NCBI GenBank assembly: GCA_964539665.1
Contig: CAZIKB010000038.1
Span: 1-49,693 of the forward strand
Reading direction: 5' to 3'
From: CAZIKB01 sp964539665
Lineage (GTDB): Bacteria; Zhuqueibacterota; Zhuqueibacteria; Oceanimicrobiales; Oceanimicrobiaceae
Length of the DNA stretch: 49,693 nucleotides
Both the position numbers and the translations under genes were made by a program. Positions 9,017 through 16,644 of this stretch are shown piece after piece. Every line of letters begins with the position of its first letter. The stretch's first letter is position 1. The notes below the pieces were generated by a model that was not told the origin of the DNA, did not search any database, and was given only the letters and a program-made list of their open reading frames with translations.

Positions 9017-9242
9017 TAATCATCCCCAGATGTAATCCATAATCGAACCATTTGAATACTATGGCTCCGCAGATAACAGCGATGTTTGTTGGCACAGTAA
9101 AGGCCAGGAAAGCATAAACCGCATCTGGAATATTGAAGGTACAACAAAGAATGAGTATAGCACGTTTTAATCCACGGTTCGAGACGAAGTCCCCCCCCCA
9201 TTTGCTCAAAGCCGCATAGTTTTCATGACTAATTAACCACAC
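9006..9242 (-). pseudogene. Remnant of an MFS (AmpG/PAT-like) membrane transporter
   Basis: A minus-strand frame gives GLKRAILILCCTFNIPDAVY, then AFLAFTVPTNIAVICG and KWFDYGLHLGMIII. The pattern of a 'GLK' loop, a hydrophobic helix with N-x-P-D-x-x-Y, an LA...P segment and a '(Q/F)-x-x-YG' helix recalls the central part of AmpG/PAT-type major facilitator transporters, by memory of the family. Only ~60 residues survive, the rest of a ~420-residue protein is absent, and the end runs into the 3' end of fliM. A nine-C run at 9191-9199 lies inside it. The family assignment is tentative; the status as a fragment is firmer. Confidence 0.45.
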
Positions 9243-9274
9243 TAAATTCCTCCCAACTCTATTTGTTAATTGAA

Positions 9275-10516
9275 TTACTGGTTTCGTTCGTCACGTGTCG
9301 AATCAAATACATGTCTGAATATTTTCTCGTATGTTGAGCTGAGATCTTTTTTCCGCCTGACCATTACCCTTCGCGCCGTTTCCAATGCTTTTTCAAAATC
9401 ATGTTCAACAATACCATCGCTGCCGCCCCATGAGAATGATGGAATAAACTTTGGAGGAAAACCGGCGCCATAAACATTGCACATCGTGCCAACAGCCGTG
9501 CCGGAATTGAACATGGTGTTGATGCCGGACTTAGAGTGATCCCCCATGAATAAACCTACAAACATGGAACCGCTGTCAATCATACTGCCATTCACAAATA
9601 CTTTGATGTTGCCATAATTATTGTTTAAATCACTATTATTGGTGTCTGCGCCTAAGTTTACCCACTGGCCTAAATAAGCATGTCCTAAAAATCCGTCGTG
9701 CTGTTTATTACTATAGGAATGAATGATAGACTCCCCTACTTCTCCGCCAACTTTACAGACCTCGCCAATAGAAGTACCCGCATAAATTTTCGTTGCAATT
9801 TTAATAACAGAACGATTCCCGACGAAAGCTGGCCCTTCAATTACCGCATTATGCATTATCGACGCACCTTCACCAATAAAAACAGGCCCTTCGTCTGCAT
9901 CCAAAATGGCGCCAGGTTTAATAACCGAATCCCTACCAATGTAGATATGGCTTTTGTTCACCAAAACAGCGTGTTCAGAAAGGCTTCCCTCAATTATACC
10001 TCCTTTGCTGAAATAATTAAAATCCTTTGCAATTTCAGAAGGGTTTTCATTTACCAAATCCCAGGGATAATTGATTAAGTGGATATTCTCCAATTCAACT
10101 TGAGAAACACTGCTAAATTTTAATAAATCAGAATTGCTTTCTAACAACTTGACAAATTCTGCCATATTTGCTCCTTTAAGCAACGCTGCGACAACCTGCC
10201 CTTTATATAAATATACTTTTTCATCAGAGGTGTCAAAAAGTTTTTCTGAATTAGAGTCGACGATTAATCGACCATTAATAAATAAGCACACATCTGCATC
10301 GACTTTATTGACCTGCCTATCCGGATTATCTTGCTGAACTAAATCCTTCAAATAATTTCGGCAAAACAAACCTACAGAATTATCCAAAAATTGATTAATC
10401 ACTTTCTCTTTCAATGTTAAAATACCACAACGCAAATCAAAAACCGGCCGGGTTAATGAAAGTGGAAATAGTTGAGAATAATGACTATCTTCAAAAATAC
10501 AAATAGGATGTGCCAT
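9275..10516 (-). CDS. GlmU-like sugar nucleotidyltransferase/acyltransferase
   Basis: 413 residues resembling the Bacteroidota-type GlmU alternative (a putative sugar nucleotidyltransferase fused to a left-handed beta-helix). The N-terminus (CIFEDSHYSQLFPLSLTRPV) carries the family's 'L.PL..TRPVFDLR.G' start. Residues ~185-375 form hexapeptide repeats, seen as IGRDSVIKPGAIL, IGEGASIMHNAVIEG and VGNRSVIKIA, followed by LGQWVNLGADTNNSDLNNNYG. A probable role is cell-envelope precursor synthesis, but the exact sugar is unknown. The start is supported by GAGAGGAAGG before the ATG. It is divergent from the dipeptidase, with a 216-nt AT-rich gap likely carrying both promoters. Confidence 0.85.
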   Translation of the reverse strand: MAHPICIFEDSHYSQLFPLSLTRPVFDLRCGILTLKEKVINQFLDNSVGLFCRNYLKDLVQQDNPDRQVNKVDADVCLFINGRLIVDSNSEKLFDTSDEKVYLYKGQVVAALLKGANMAEFVKLLESNSDLLKFSSVSQVELENIHLINYPWDLVNENPSEIAKDFNYFSKGGIIEGSLSEHAVLVNKSHIYIGRDSVIKPGAILDADEGPVFIGEGASIMHNAVIEGPAFVGNRSVIKIATKIYAGTSIGEVCKVGGEVGESIIHSYSNKQHDGFLGHAYLGQWVNLGADTNNSDLNNNYGNIKVFVNGSMIDSGSMFVGLFMGDHSKSGINTMFNSGTAVGTMCNVYGAGFPPKFIPSFSWGGSDGIVEHDFEKALETARRVMVRRKKDLSSTYEKIFRHVFDSTRDERNQ

Positions 10517-10732
10517 GCCTTCCTCTCATTTGGTTTAGTTTTAAATAAATATACAAAATTATTATTTGTAATAATAATACTTTTTACAACTTTTAATTTT
10601 CCTTGATTATTTGGCAAAATTTACCATATTAGTATCTGAAAAAACAGTAGTGCAAGAGGCTACCTTAATGAATAAAAAATTCGCGAAAGCTAAGAACCGA
10701 ACAATTTAAAATTAACATGGTTCAATTAAATT

Positions 10733-11830
10733 ATGACAAGACCCATCATAGACTCACACTTAGACATTGCCTGGAATGCCGTATCGTTCAATCGTGATTT
10801 AACTCTTAGTGTCACCGAAATCCGTGACTTTGAAAAACACATGACCGACGAACCTTGCCGCGGCCATAGTACTACCAGTCTGCCGGAACTACGTTTAGCT
10901 GGTATGGCTATTTGTGTTGGAACTCTGCTGGCCAGAAGTGGTCCCGATCAACAATCACACAAATTTAATAAACGCACGGATTTAGACTACACCAACCAGT
11001 CCATCGCTTACGCCACCGCACAGGGGCAGCTCGCATATTATAAGTTACTTGAGCAACAGGGCGAGATTCGCATTATACATACCCGGAACGATCTGGAAAA
11101 GCATTGGCAGCAGTGGTTGGAAAATAATGGTAAAGATGTCCCCATTGGCGTCATCCTCAGTTTGGAGGGCACGGACCCTATTATTTCACCTGACAAAACT
11201 GAAACCTGGTGGAATGATGGATTGCGGGCAGCAGGCCTGGCTCATTATGGACGCAGCCACTATGCATACGGCACGAATACGAATGGCGGCCTCAGTAAAA
11301 AAGGAATCGATATTTTGAAAGAATTTAGCCGGCTTCAAATTGTACTCGACGTCACGCACCTTTGCGATGAAAGCATGTATCAGGCCCTCGACCTGTTTAC
11401 TGGCCGGGTGCTGGCGAGCCATCACAATTGTCGGTCCTTGGTGCCTGGTGATCGTCAATTGACTGATCAGCAAATAAGATTATTGATTGAGCGTGAAGCA
11501 GTTATCGGGATAGCGCTGGATGCCTGGATGCTTTACCCGGGTTGGGAACGCGGTAAAACCTCCCCTTCGGTAGTTAGTCTGGAAGCGATCATCGATCACA
11601 TCGACCACATCTGCCAGATCGCTGGCAATGTCAAACATTGCGGCATCGGCAGCGATCTCGACGGGGGTTTTGGTTTTGAGAAAACACCCCATGATGTAAA
11701 ATCAATTGCTGACCTGCAAAAATTATCCGGACTGCTGGATAAGCGCGGATACAGCAATGATAATATCGACGCAATCTTCTATGGCAACTGGTTAAGTTTT
11801 TTTAAGGAAGCATTACCAGAACTCCAATAA
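10733..11830 (+). CDS. Membrane dipeptidase family (peptidase M19)
   Basis: 365 residues of the zinc-dependent M19 dipeptidase family. Metal-site motifs are present in order: DSHLD at residues 7-11, the glutamate in LSLEGTDP, histidines in LDVTHLCDES and ASHHNCR, and the aspartate in GIGSDLDGGFG. No signal peptide is visible, so it is probably cytoplasmic. The ATG lacks a strong ribosome binding site. The neighbours are unrelated in function. Substrate preference (dipeptides versus other amides) cannot be told from sequence. Confidence 0.93.
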   Translation: MTRPIIDSHLDIAWNAVSFNRDLTLSVTEIRDFEKHMTDEPCRGHSTTSLPELRLAGMAICVGTLLARSGPDQQSHKFNKRTDLDYTNQSIAYATAQGQLAYYKLLEQQGEIRIIHTRNDLEKHWQQWLENNGKDVPIGVILSLEGTDPIISPDKTETWWNDGLRAAGLAHYGRSHYAYGTNTNGGLSKKGIDILKEFSRLQIVLDVTHLCDESMYQALDLFTGRVLASHHNCRSLVPGDRQLTDQQIRLLIEREAVIGIALDAWMLYPGWERGKTSPSVVSLEAIIDHIDHICQIAGNVKHCGIGSDLDGGFGFEKTPHDVKSIADLQKLSGLLDKRGYSNDNIDAIFYGNWLSFFKEALPELQ

Positions 11831-11851
11831 TTCATTGTTTTTTTTACTATA

Positions 11852-11992
11852 ATCAAGATAAGATTTGCTCATAACTACAACATATCGCCGATAAGGCCAC
11901 TGGGATTCGATACTTTGATTTGGGGATTCATTGCCTCATTGGCCTTTGCCATAATTGAGAAATTCTCAACAGCGTCGCCAAATCAGCAATAG
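11852..11992 (+). pseudogene. Possible remnant of a membrane transport protein
   Basis: A short frame without a start codon reads NISPIRPLGFDTLIWGFIAS then LAFAIIEKFSTASPNQQ and a stop at 11990-11992. The 'PLG.D.L.WG...SL' pattern followed by a helix recalls the C-terminal part of sodium:solute symporters, but the match is short and from memory. It lies in the gap between the dipeptidase and the broken aldo/keto reductase, where other gene decay is seen. The rest of 11831-12046 shows nothing recognisable. Confidence 0.25.
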
Positions 11993-12046
11993 TTAAAAAA
12001 ATACTTTCATCGTTAACAAAACATTCCTTGAATTTTCTGATGAAAA

Positions 12047-13038
12047 TTATGGTTTTAAAATCCCGTCGATAGTTTTTAATTCCTCGGTAGTAAATTCAAG
12101 ATTATTCAGAGTCGCTACTAATTCCTCGATTTGACTCACCCGACTTGCTCCGACGAGCGCCGAAGTCATACTGGAGTGCGCAACACCCAGGCAATGGCCA
12201 TCTGCGCCAGAGTCTGATTCCTGTCAATTGCGATCTGATTCAAACTTCTTACTTGCGAAAGTTTTTCATCAGTAAGGTCATCCCGGTTAAGAAATCGGCC
12301 TGGTTTTGCTGCACGTGAATCCTCAGGTATGCTGGTTATATATTTGTTGCTCAGAATGCCTTGCGCCAGCGGAGAAAAAACAATACAGCCAATGCCTTCA
12401 TCTTTCAGCACGTTGAGCAGTTTGTCTTCGATCCAACGGTTAAACAGGTTATAAACGGGTTGATGAATAAGACACGGAGTACCGAGCTGGAGCAGGATTT
12501 TAGCCGCTTGTCGCGTTTGGCCGGCGTCATAAGACGAAATACCCGCATACAGAGCCTTGCCACTGCGAACAATTTGATCGAGGGCGCCCACGGTCTCCTC
12601 CATTGGCGTCTCAGGGTCAGGACGATGATGATAAAATATATCAACATAGTCCAGCCCCATTCGCCTGAGGCTCTGATCAAGGCTGGCGATGAGGTACTTG
12701 CGCGAGCCAAAATCACCATAAGGACCAGGCCACATGTCCCAGCCTGCTTTGGTAGATATCACCATCTCATCCCGATAACCAGCCAGATCTTTTTTCAAAA
12801 TTCTTCCAAAATTCTCTTCTGCGGAGCCATACGGGGGTCCGTAATTATTTGCCAGGTCGAAATGAGTGATGCCCAGGTCAAAAGCGCGATGAATCATCTC
12901 CCGGCCATTTTCAAAAGAATCCACACCACCCCAATTGTGCCACAGGCCAAGTGAAATAGCCGGAAGCTTCAAACCGCTTCGACCGCAGCGGTTGTAATGC
13001 ATGGAATCGTAACGGGCACTTGATGCAAGGTATGTCAC
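12047..13038 (-). pseudogene. Aldo/keto reductase, YghZ type, broken by a frameshift
   Basis: NADPH-dependent reductase of the YghZ/L-glyceraldehyde-3-phosphate reductase group. It matches that family from the start (MHYNRCGRSGLKLPAISLGL, DLANNYGPPYGSAEENFGR, STKAGWDMWPGPYG). The catalytic tetrad is recognisable: D, Y in NNYGPP, K in STKAG and H in FYHHRPD. The frame ends at 12166 after AWVLRTPV. With a one-base shift near 12170 it resumes as TSALVGASRVSQIEELV and runs to a normal C-terminus and stop at 12047. The start is best placed at GTG 13038 (VTYLASS), with AGGAG just upstream. If the shift is real, the NADP-binding GASR helix is lost and the enzyme is probably inactive. A sequencing error is the alternative. 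Confidence 0.85.
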
Positions 13039-13070
13039 TTTATTCTCCTTTTTTATTGTTAGTACTACAC

Positions 13071-13099
13071 TCATCGGATGACCTGGAGTCATCCGATGA
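13071..13099. repeat. Perfect inverted repeat, 12-bp arms, 5-nt loop
   Basis: TCATCGGATGAC at 13071-13082 is the exact reverse complement of 13088-13099, with CTGGA between. It lies between the Avd-like fragment and the reductase start, both on the minus strand. No T-run follows on the minus strand, so it is not a classical intrinsic terminator. It may be a hairpin, an operator for the reductase or a scar of the DGR deletion. Confidence 0.7.
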
Positions 13100-13253
13100 A
13101 TATCAGTTAATCACAAATTAATCTACCATTAATTTCAGGCCTTCCACAATAGGTGAAAATCCAGTTAACTTTTCCTTTGTTACCGACCAGGTTGTGAAAA
13201 GATGCCCCAGCATCTTCGGGCTTTTTTGCTTTTGGCTGTATTGCATCAGGGCT

Positions 13254-13391
13254 TTAGTTGCATCCACCTTCCTCCAACTCACTGCCGAGCGTATACTTGT
13301 GATAGCGGCTGAAATTGCGTACGACCTTCTCACAATACAGCGCAAAATCGTATGCCTTCTTGTAAATAGGCAGGTGTTCATATATAGCCAT
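13254..13391 (-). pseudogene. Truncated DGR accessory protein Avd (four-helix bundle)
   Basis: The minus strand encodes 45 residues from ATG 13391 with a GAGG ribosome binding site: MAIYEHLPIYKKAYDFALYC, then EKVVRNFSRYHKYTLGSELE and a stop at 13254-13256. The 'YEHLPIYK.AYD....E..V..FSRYHKYTLG..L' pattern is the N-terminal helix and loop of the four-helix-bundle proteins that accompany DGR reverse transcriptases (Avd). Full-length members are about 110-130 residues. Here the remaining helices are missing. Another frame stays open to 13118 but is not recognisable. It lies directly downstream of two DGR-like target genes, where Avd is expected. The reverse transcriptase that should follow is absent. 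Confidence 0.75.
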
Positions 13392-13479
13392 GATGAGCCT
13401 CAATTAAAAATTTCATCCCCCTACCTCGCCCTTAAAAAGAACCAAATAACTCAAAGTCCCAAAGAACCCATGATTGCCC

Positions 13480-13563
13480 TCAGCGTACTGCCCGAACGTA
13501 GAAGCTGCCGTAGCTGCTGAAGTCGTAGCTGACGCAATAGCCATCGAAGAAAATGACAACCCA
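13480..13563 (-). other. DGR variable repeat 1 (VR1)
   Basis: The 3' end of target 1, from the TGG of W316 to the stop. The variable codons are GTT GTC ATT TTC TTC and so on, all NNY. They are followed by the invariant GTTCGGGCAGTACGCTGA shared with the other two copies, which would be the IMH-like 3' anchor. Past the stop, its flank is only partly similar to the others. Confidence 0.85.
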
Positions 13564-14508
13564 CACCGCCGAAGCGGCTCCCTTGTCCGCAGTCCAAATC
13601 CACCTCTGCTTGCGATCAAAGATCGGGTCGATATACAAATCGCCGTTCTTTTTCGCTGGCTCCATCAACGACATGGCTTCCTCCAGCGTTGGTAAACACC
13701 AGTTTTTTGAATCACCAAAATTTCGATTATTTAAATAAGCAACATATGTTTTAGCATCATTGTAACTTATTCTTTGCTCAGATCCCGACTTCTGCCAGTA
13801 CAGCCCGGTAGTAGCGTCATAGACGACGCTCTCTCCAGGCTGAATTGAAAATTTATTCTCTACACCCACACCCTGAGGATTAAAAGAACGATCATAATAT
13901 TTGTTTGATTTAATCATGAGTTTTGCTTCATCTACTGTTAAATATGGCGATGCGGCTATGTTCTTAATTTGTTCTTTTTCATTTTTGGTGTTTTTGATGT
14001 CTTTTTGTAAGGTCGATACTTGCATTGTCAAATCGTTTATTTTTTTCTGATCGCTCTCGCTTTTTGCTTGCTCTTTTTTGAGTGCGTTGTTAACTAACCT
14101 CAATTCATCTTGTTTGCGTTTAGTAGTTGAGTCAAGTCGGGCTGTAATCATTTGTACCTTCTTTTCAAGTTCAATTTTCTGGGCCTCCAGCTCTCTATTA
14201 GAGGAATCAAGACGTGCTCGCTCAAGTTTATTTTCAATATTTAAAAGCTCCGCCTTTCTTTTCGCGATCTCCGCGTCTTTATTGAGAACCGGCGTCAAAA
14301 ACGTCCAGGAAAAGGTGATAATAAACACCCCAGCAACGATGCCACCGACAATGGTCTGATAGACCGGAATGCCAAATATCTTTTTCTGGTTCAGTCGTTT
14401 TTTGATTTCCGCGGCCTCGTTTCTGGCTTTCTCTTCTTCAGCCCTCAGTTTTCCAAGCTGAGCCTCCTTAATCTGCTCTTCAAGAGACCTGTCTTTTGGT
14501 TTTTGCAT
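13480..14508 (-). CDS. DGR target protein 1: membrane-anchored coiled coil with variable DUF1566 domain
   Basis: 342 residues. The order is a charged helix (1-40), one membrane helix (~49-73), a long coiled coil (~75-185, rich in K/E/Q heptads), then a DUF1566/C-type-lectin-like domain (~190-342). Domain landmarks are VVYDATTGLYWQKSGS, WCLPTLEEAMSLMEP and RWIWTADKG. Residues 317-337 form a variable stretch in which all 21 codons end in C or T, closed by VRAVR-stop, the hallmark of adenine-directed DGR diversification. A single membrane helix plus a rod suggests a stalked protein presenting the variable lectin face outside the membrane. It follows target 2 by 60 nt and precedes the avd fragment, all on the minus strand. 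The ligand is unknown. Confidence 0.88.
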   Translation of the reverse strand: MQKPKDRSLEEQIKEAQLGKLRAEEEKARNEAAEIKKRLNQKKIFGIPVYQTIVGGIVAGVFIITFSWTFLTPVLNKDAEIAKRKAELLNIENKLERARLDSSNRELEAQKIELEKKVQMITARLDSTTKRKQDELRLVNNALKKEQAKSESDQKKINDLTMQVSTLQKDIKNTKNEKEQIKNIAASPYLTVDEAKLMIKSNKYYDRSFNPQGVGVENKFSIQPGESVVYDATTGLYWQKSGSEQRISYNDAKTYVAYLNNRNFGDSKNWCLPTLEEAMSLMEPAKKNGDLYIDPIFDRKQRWIWTADKGAASAVWVVIFFDGYCVSYDFSSYGSFYVRAVR

Positions 14509-14534
14509 GTCCCATTATTCCTGTTTTAAATGAT

Positions 14535-14590
14535 CAAATAACTCAAATAATCAAATGACCGATTGTCCTCAGCGTACTGCCCGAACGTAG
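14535..14590 (-). repeat. 56-bp block identical to 16066-16121
   Basis: Plus-strand bases 14535-14590 and 16066-16121 are identical. The block spans the last invariant codons of the variable repeat, the stop and ~34 bp of 3' flank. VR1 keeps only parts of the flank. Identity through the stop points to recent duplication or gene conversion of target 3' ends. Confidence 0.85.
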
Positions 14591-14664
14591 ATGCCGAAGT
14601 TGATGATGCCGAAGTTGATGATGCCGTCGTCGTTGCAATCGCCACCGTCGAAAATGACGCTCCA
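14569..14664 (-). other. DGR variable repeat 2 (VR2)
   Basis: The 3' end of target 2, from the TGG of W434 to the stop. 25 consecutive NNY codons are followed by the invariant GTTCGGGCAGTACGCTGA. A 15-bp unit (GGCATCATCAACTTC) occurs twice in tandem, making this copy longer than the others. Confidence 0.85.
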
Positions 14665-15963
14665 CGCCGCCGAAACGGACCCCTTGTCCGATGTCCAAAT
14701 CCACTCTTGCTTACTGTCGAAGACCGGGTGGATAAACAAACCATTCGCACGCTTCGGTTCCATCAGCGACATGGCCTCCTCCAAAGTCGGCAAGCGCCAG
14801 CCGGTAGAATCCCCATATTCCGCGACATTCAGACTGTCAACATAGGACAGCGCTTGAGCAAAAGTTAAGCGATTAGGCGAACCCGACTGCTGCCAAAAAA
14901 GTCCCGTGGTCGAATCATGCACAACGCTGTCGCCCCGCACTAACGCAAAATCATTTTCGATTCCACTTCCACGAACGTTTTTAAAGACATCAAAATAATC
15001 GTAGCTTCTAATCATGTCAGTCGCATCCTCATGGGAAAGCTCAATGCCAACAGATCGCAGGTCATCGAGGCTCTTTCGCTCCGCCACCGGACCGCCTCCA
15101 ATCCCAGGCAAAAACGATATGCATAAGTAGCCCACAGTCACAATGGAAATCACCATCGCACCCAGATAAGTCAACGGCTTCTCATCCAGCTTCACTTTGG
15201 ACTTGGCAAATTCCCACATGGCCAACAGCTTCATTAACAGACCGGACAGTGCGTAAAGCCATATCCATACCGACGTCAGAAAAGAGGTGTAAAAGCAAAT
15301 GGCAAGGAACGGCGCACCGATGCTGTCCAATATTAGAGAATTGCCTGTGAGTGGAAGCACTTCAGTCAAATAAGTTTTCAATGATATAGGCTCGGAAGAA
15401 ACAAAAGAGAAGGAGAGAAGCGCCAAAATGAGTGGCAGCACGGCGGCAATAATCAGTGTAACTATGGCATCTAAAATGAGCAGAGTGATGTGCCAGAGAA
15501 ACGAATCACTCTTTCCCATCAGCTTGATGACATATCTTGTTTCGAGCAATGAAACATAGTCAGGAAGCAAGTTCAGGGCCAGAAAGTACAATAATATATT
15601 CTGAATCAGGCCTATTTCCGAAGGAGCCCGCCAGAAACCGCGCAGTATTAACCTGAGTTCATCCGGGCGCAAAGCTGCCCAAACCAGTGTCACCAAAAGA
15701 ACCGCAGCGAGAGACGCAATGCATGACCTGAAGAAGCATTTCCAGGACAGGTGTTTTTCACCAAACACGCGGTCAAACCAGTGTGCAAACATTGTGGGCC
15801 AGTTTTGCATCCTCTCTGGTGCTTTGAGATTCAAGAGCCATACGGCAATCTGCAGCTTGGCATCATCATTAATCAGTACGTCACCTTTTTCGAAAAGCTT
15901 GTAAATAAAGCCGCAAATAGCCAAGAAAGTACCTAAACTTACGATTTGAGGAAGCGAATCCAT
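14569..15963 (-). CDS. DGR target protein 2: polytopic membrane protein with variable DUF1566 domain
   Basis: 464 residues. The N-terminal ~290 residues contain about six membrane helices, for example VSLGTFLAICGFIYKL, CIASLAAVLLVTLVWAAL and LGAMVISIVTVGYLCISFLP, and match no family I know. The C-terminal ~165 residues are the same domain as in target 1, with VVHDSTTGLFWQQSGS, WRLPTLEEAMSLMEP and EWIWTSDKG, and end in VRAVR-stop. Residues 435-459 are the variable stretch; all 25 codons end in C or T. It includes a direct duplication (GIINF twice). The start ATG has GGAG upstream. The same variable module on two unrelated membrane anchors argues for module shuffling. An effector or transport role of the membrane part is speculation. 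Confidence 0.88.
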   Translation of the reverse strand: MDSLPQIVSLGTFLAICGFIYKLFEKGDVLINDDAKLQIAVWLLNLKAPERMQNWPTMFAHWFDRVFGEKHLSWKCFFRSCIASLAAVLLVTLVWAALRPDELRLILRGFWRAPSEIGLIQNILLYFLALNLLPDYVSLLETRYVIKLMGKSDSFLWHITLLILDAIVTLIIAAVLPLILALLSFSFVSSEPISLKTYLTEVLPLTGNSLILDSIGAPFLAICFYTSFLTSVWIWLYALSGLLMKLLAMWEFAKSKVKLDEKPLTYLGAMVISIVTVGYLCISFLPGIGGGPVAERKSLDDLRSVGIELSHEDATDMIRSYDYFDVFKNVRGSGIENDFALVRGDSVVHDSTTGLFWQQSGSPNRLTFAQALSYVDSLNVAEYGDSTGWRLPTLEEAMSLMEPKRANGLFIHPVFDSKQEWIWTSDKGSVSAAWSVIFDGGDCNDDGIINFGIINFGIYVRAVR

Positions 15964-16099
15964 ACCTGGACTCCAATGATATCAATTCATAATAACAGTT
16001 TGTTTGTATGTTCGAAAAAGATACTTGTTTTTTGAAATCCTACCTAACCTCATCCAAAAAAGAACCAAATAACTCAAATAATCAAATGACCGATTGTCC

Positions 16100-16225
16100 T
16101 CAGCGTACTGCCCGAACGTAGTAGATGTTGAAGAAGTCGTTGAGGCTGCAACCGCCATCGTAGAAATCGACACCCCACGCCGCCGAAGCGGGTGTCTTGT
16201 CCGCGTAAAAATAACGTTTGAGCAT
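16100..16225 (-). pseudogene. Third DGR variable repeat, truncated target (VR3)
   Basis: A 41-codon frame from ATG 16225 to stop 16100-16102 reads ADKTPASAAWGVDFYDGG, then CSLNDFFNIYYVRAVR. From ADK onward it aligns with the two full target proteins. Upstream of that there is no DUF1566 domain, and its first residues (MLKRYFY) are unrelated. All 19 variable codons are NNY and only two are AAC, so it reads as an already diversified copy rather than an adenine-rich template. It lies ~140 bp upstream of target 2 on the same strand. It is most likely the 3' stump of a lost target gene. Confidence 0.8.
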
Positions 16226-16485
16226 AAATACTAATATTTAGACAATAACATGTGTATTAAATCCACGCCTATTATACATCTAAACTACGGCTCACAACAA
16301 TTATGGGAATGAAGCAAAGTAAAAAAACGCACTCGCATTAGCAAGGGAAAAGTTAACAAAAGACCGAGAAAATTATAGACAAATTATTAGTTTACTTCAA
16401 GAGAGACTGTGAATTTATAAAATAGCGAGAGAATAATAAAATCACTCCGTTATGGTAACGTTTTGGTGTCTTTTCAAAATAAAAC
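16226..16485. other. Non-coding gap upstream of the DGR array
   Basis: No convincing gene. On the plus strand a 29-codon stop-bounded frame ending at 16412 reads like a short coiled coil (LAREKLTKDRENYRQIISLL) with no start, possibly a remnant. No copy of the template repeat and no reverse-transcriptase motif was found here. Confidence 0.5.
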
Positions 16486-16489
16486 AAAA

Positions 16490-16516
16490 AAAGCCCACTA
16501 AATTAGTGAGCTTTTT
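16490..16516 (-). terminator. Intrinsic terminator after tRNA(CAT)
   Basis: AAGCCCACTAA and TTAGTGAGCTT form an 11-bp stem with a single mismatch. On the minus strand the stem is followed by a run of seven Ts. It lies 5 nt past the 3' end of the tRNA and probably ends the dnaG-tRNA transcript. Confidence 0.75.
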
Positions 16517-16521
16517 AAGTG

Positions 16522-16595
<74 letters not shown>

Positions 16596-16644
16596 CACTA
16601 TTTTTTTCAAACAACGCAAAATATAAGGTTTAAATTACAAACAA

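Noticed and set aside
13118..13381. 87-residue minus-strand frame overlapping the avd fragment
   Set aside because: Its first part is a shifted reading of the Avd-like coding sequence, and no family is recognised. The 45-residue frame with a ribosome binding site and Avd signature is preferred.
15982..16173. 63-residue minus-strand frame across the third variable repeat
   Set aside because: It is another frame of VR3 and its flank (serine/threonine-rich from NNC codons), without signals of its own.
16066..16225. This copy as the DGR template repeat
   Set aside because: Its variable codons are GGT, GAT, CTC, TTC and so on, not AAC/AAT-rich, and the shared sequence runs well past the stop into target flank. 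It behaves as a variable repeat.
16325..16412. Short plus-strand coiled-coil-like frame
   Set aside because: Only 29 codons, with no start and no ribosome binding site. It may be a remnant, but there is too little to annotate as a gene.
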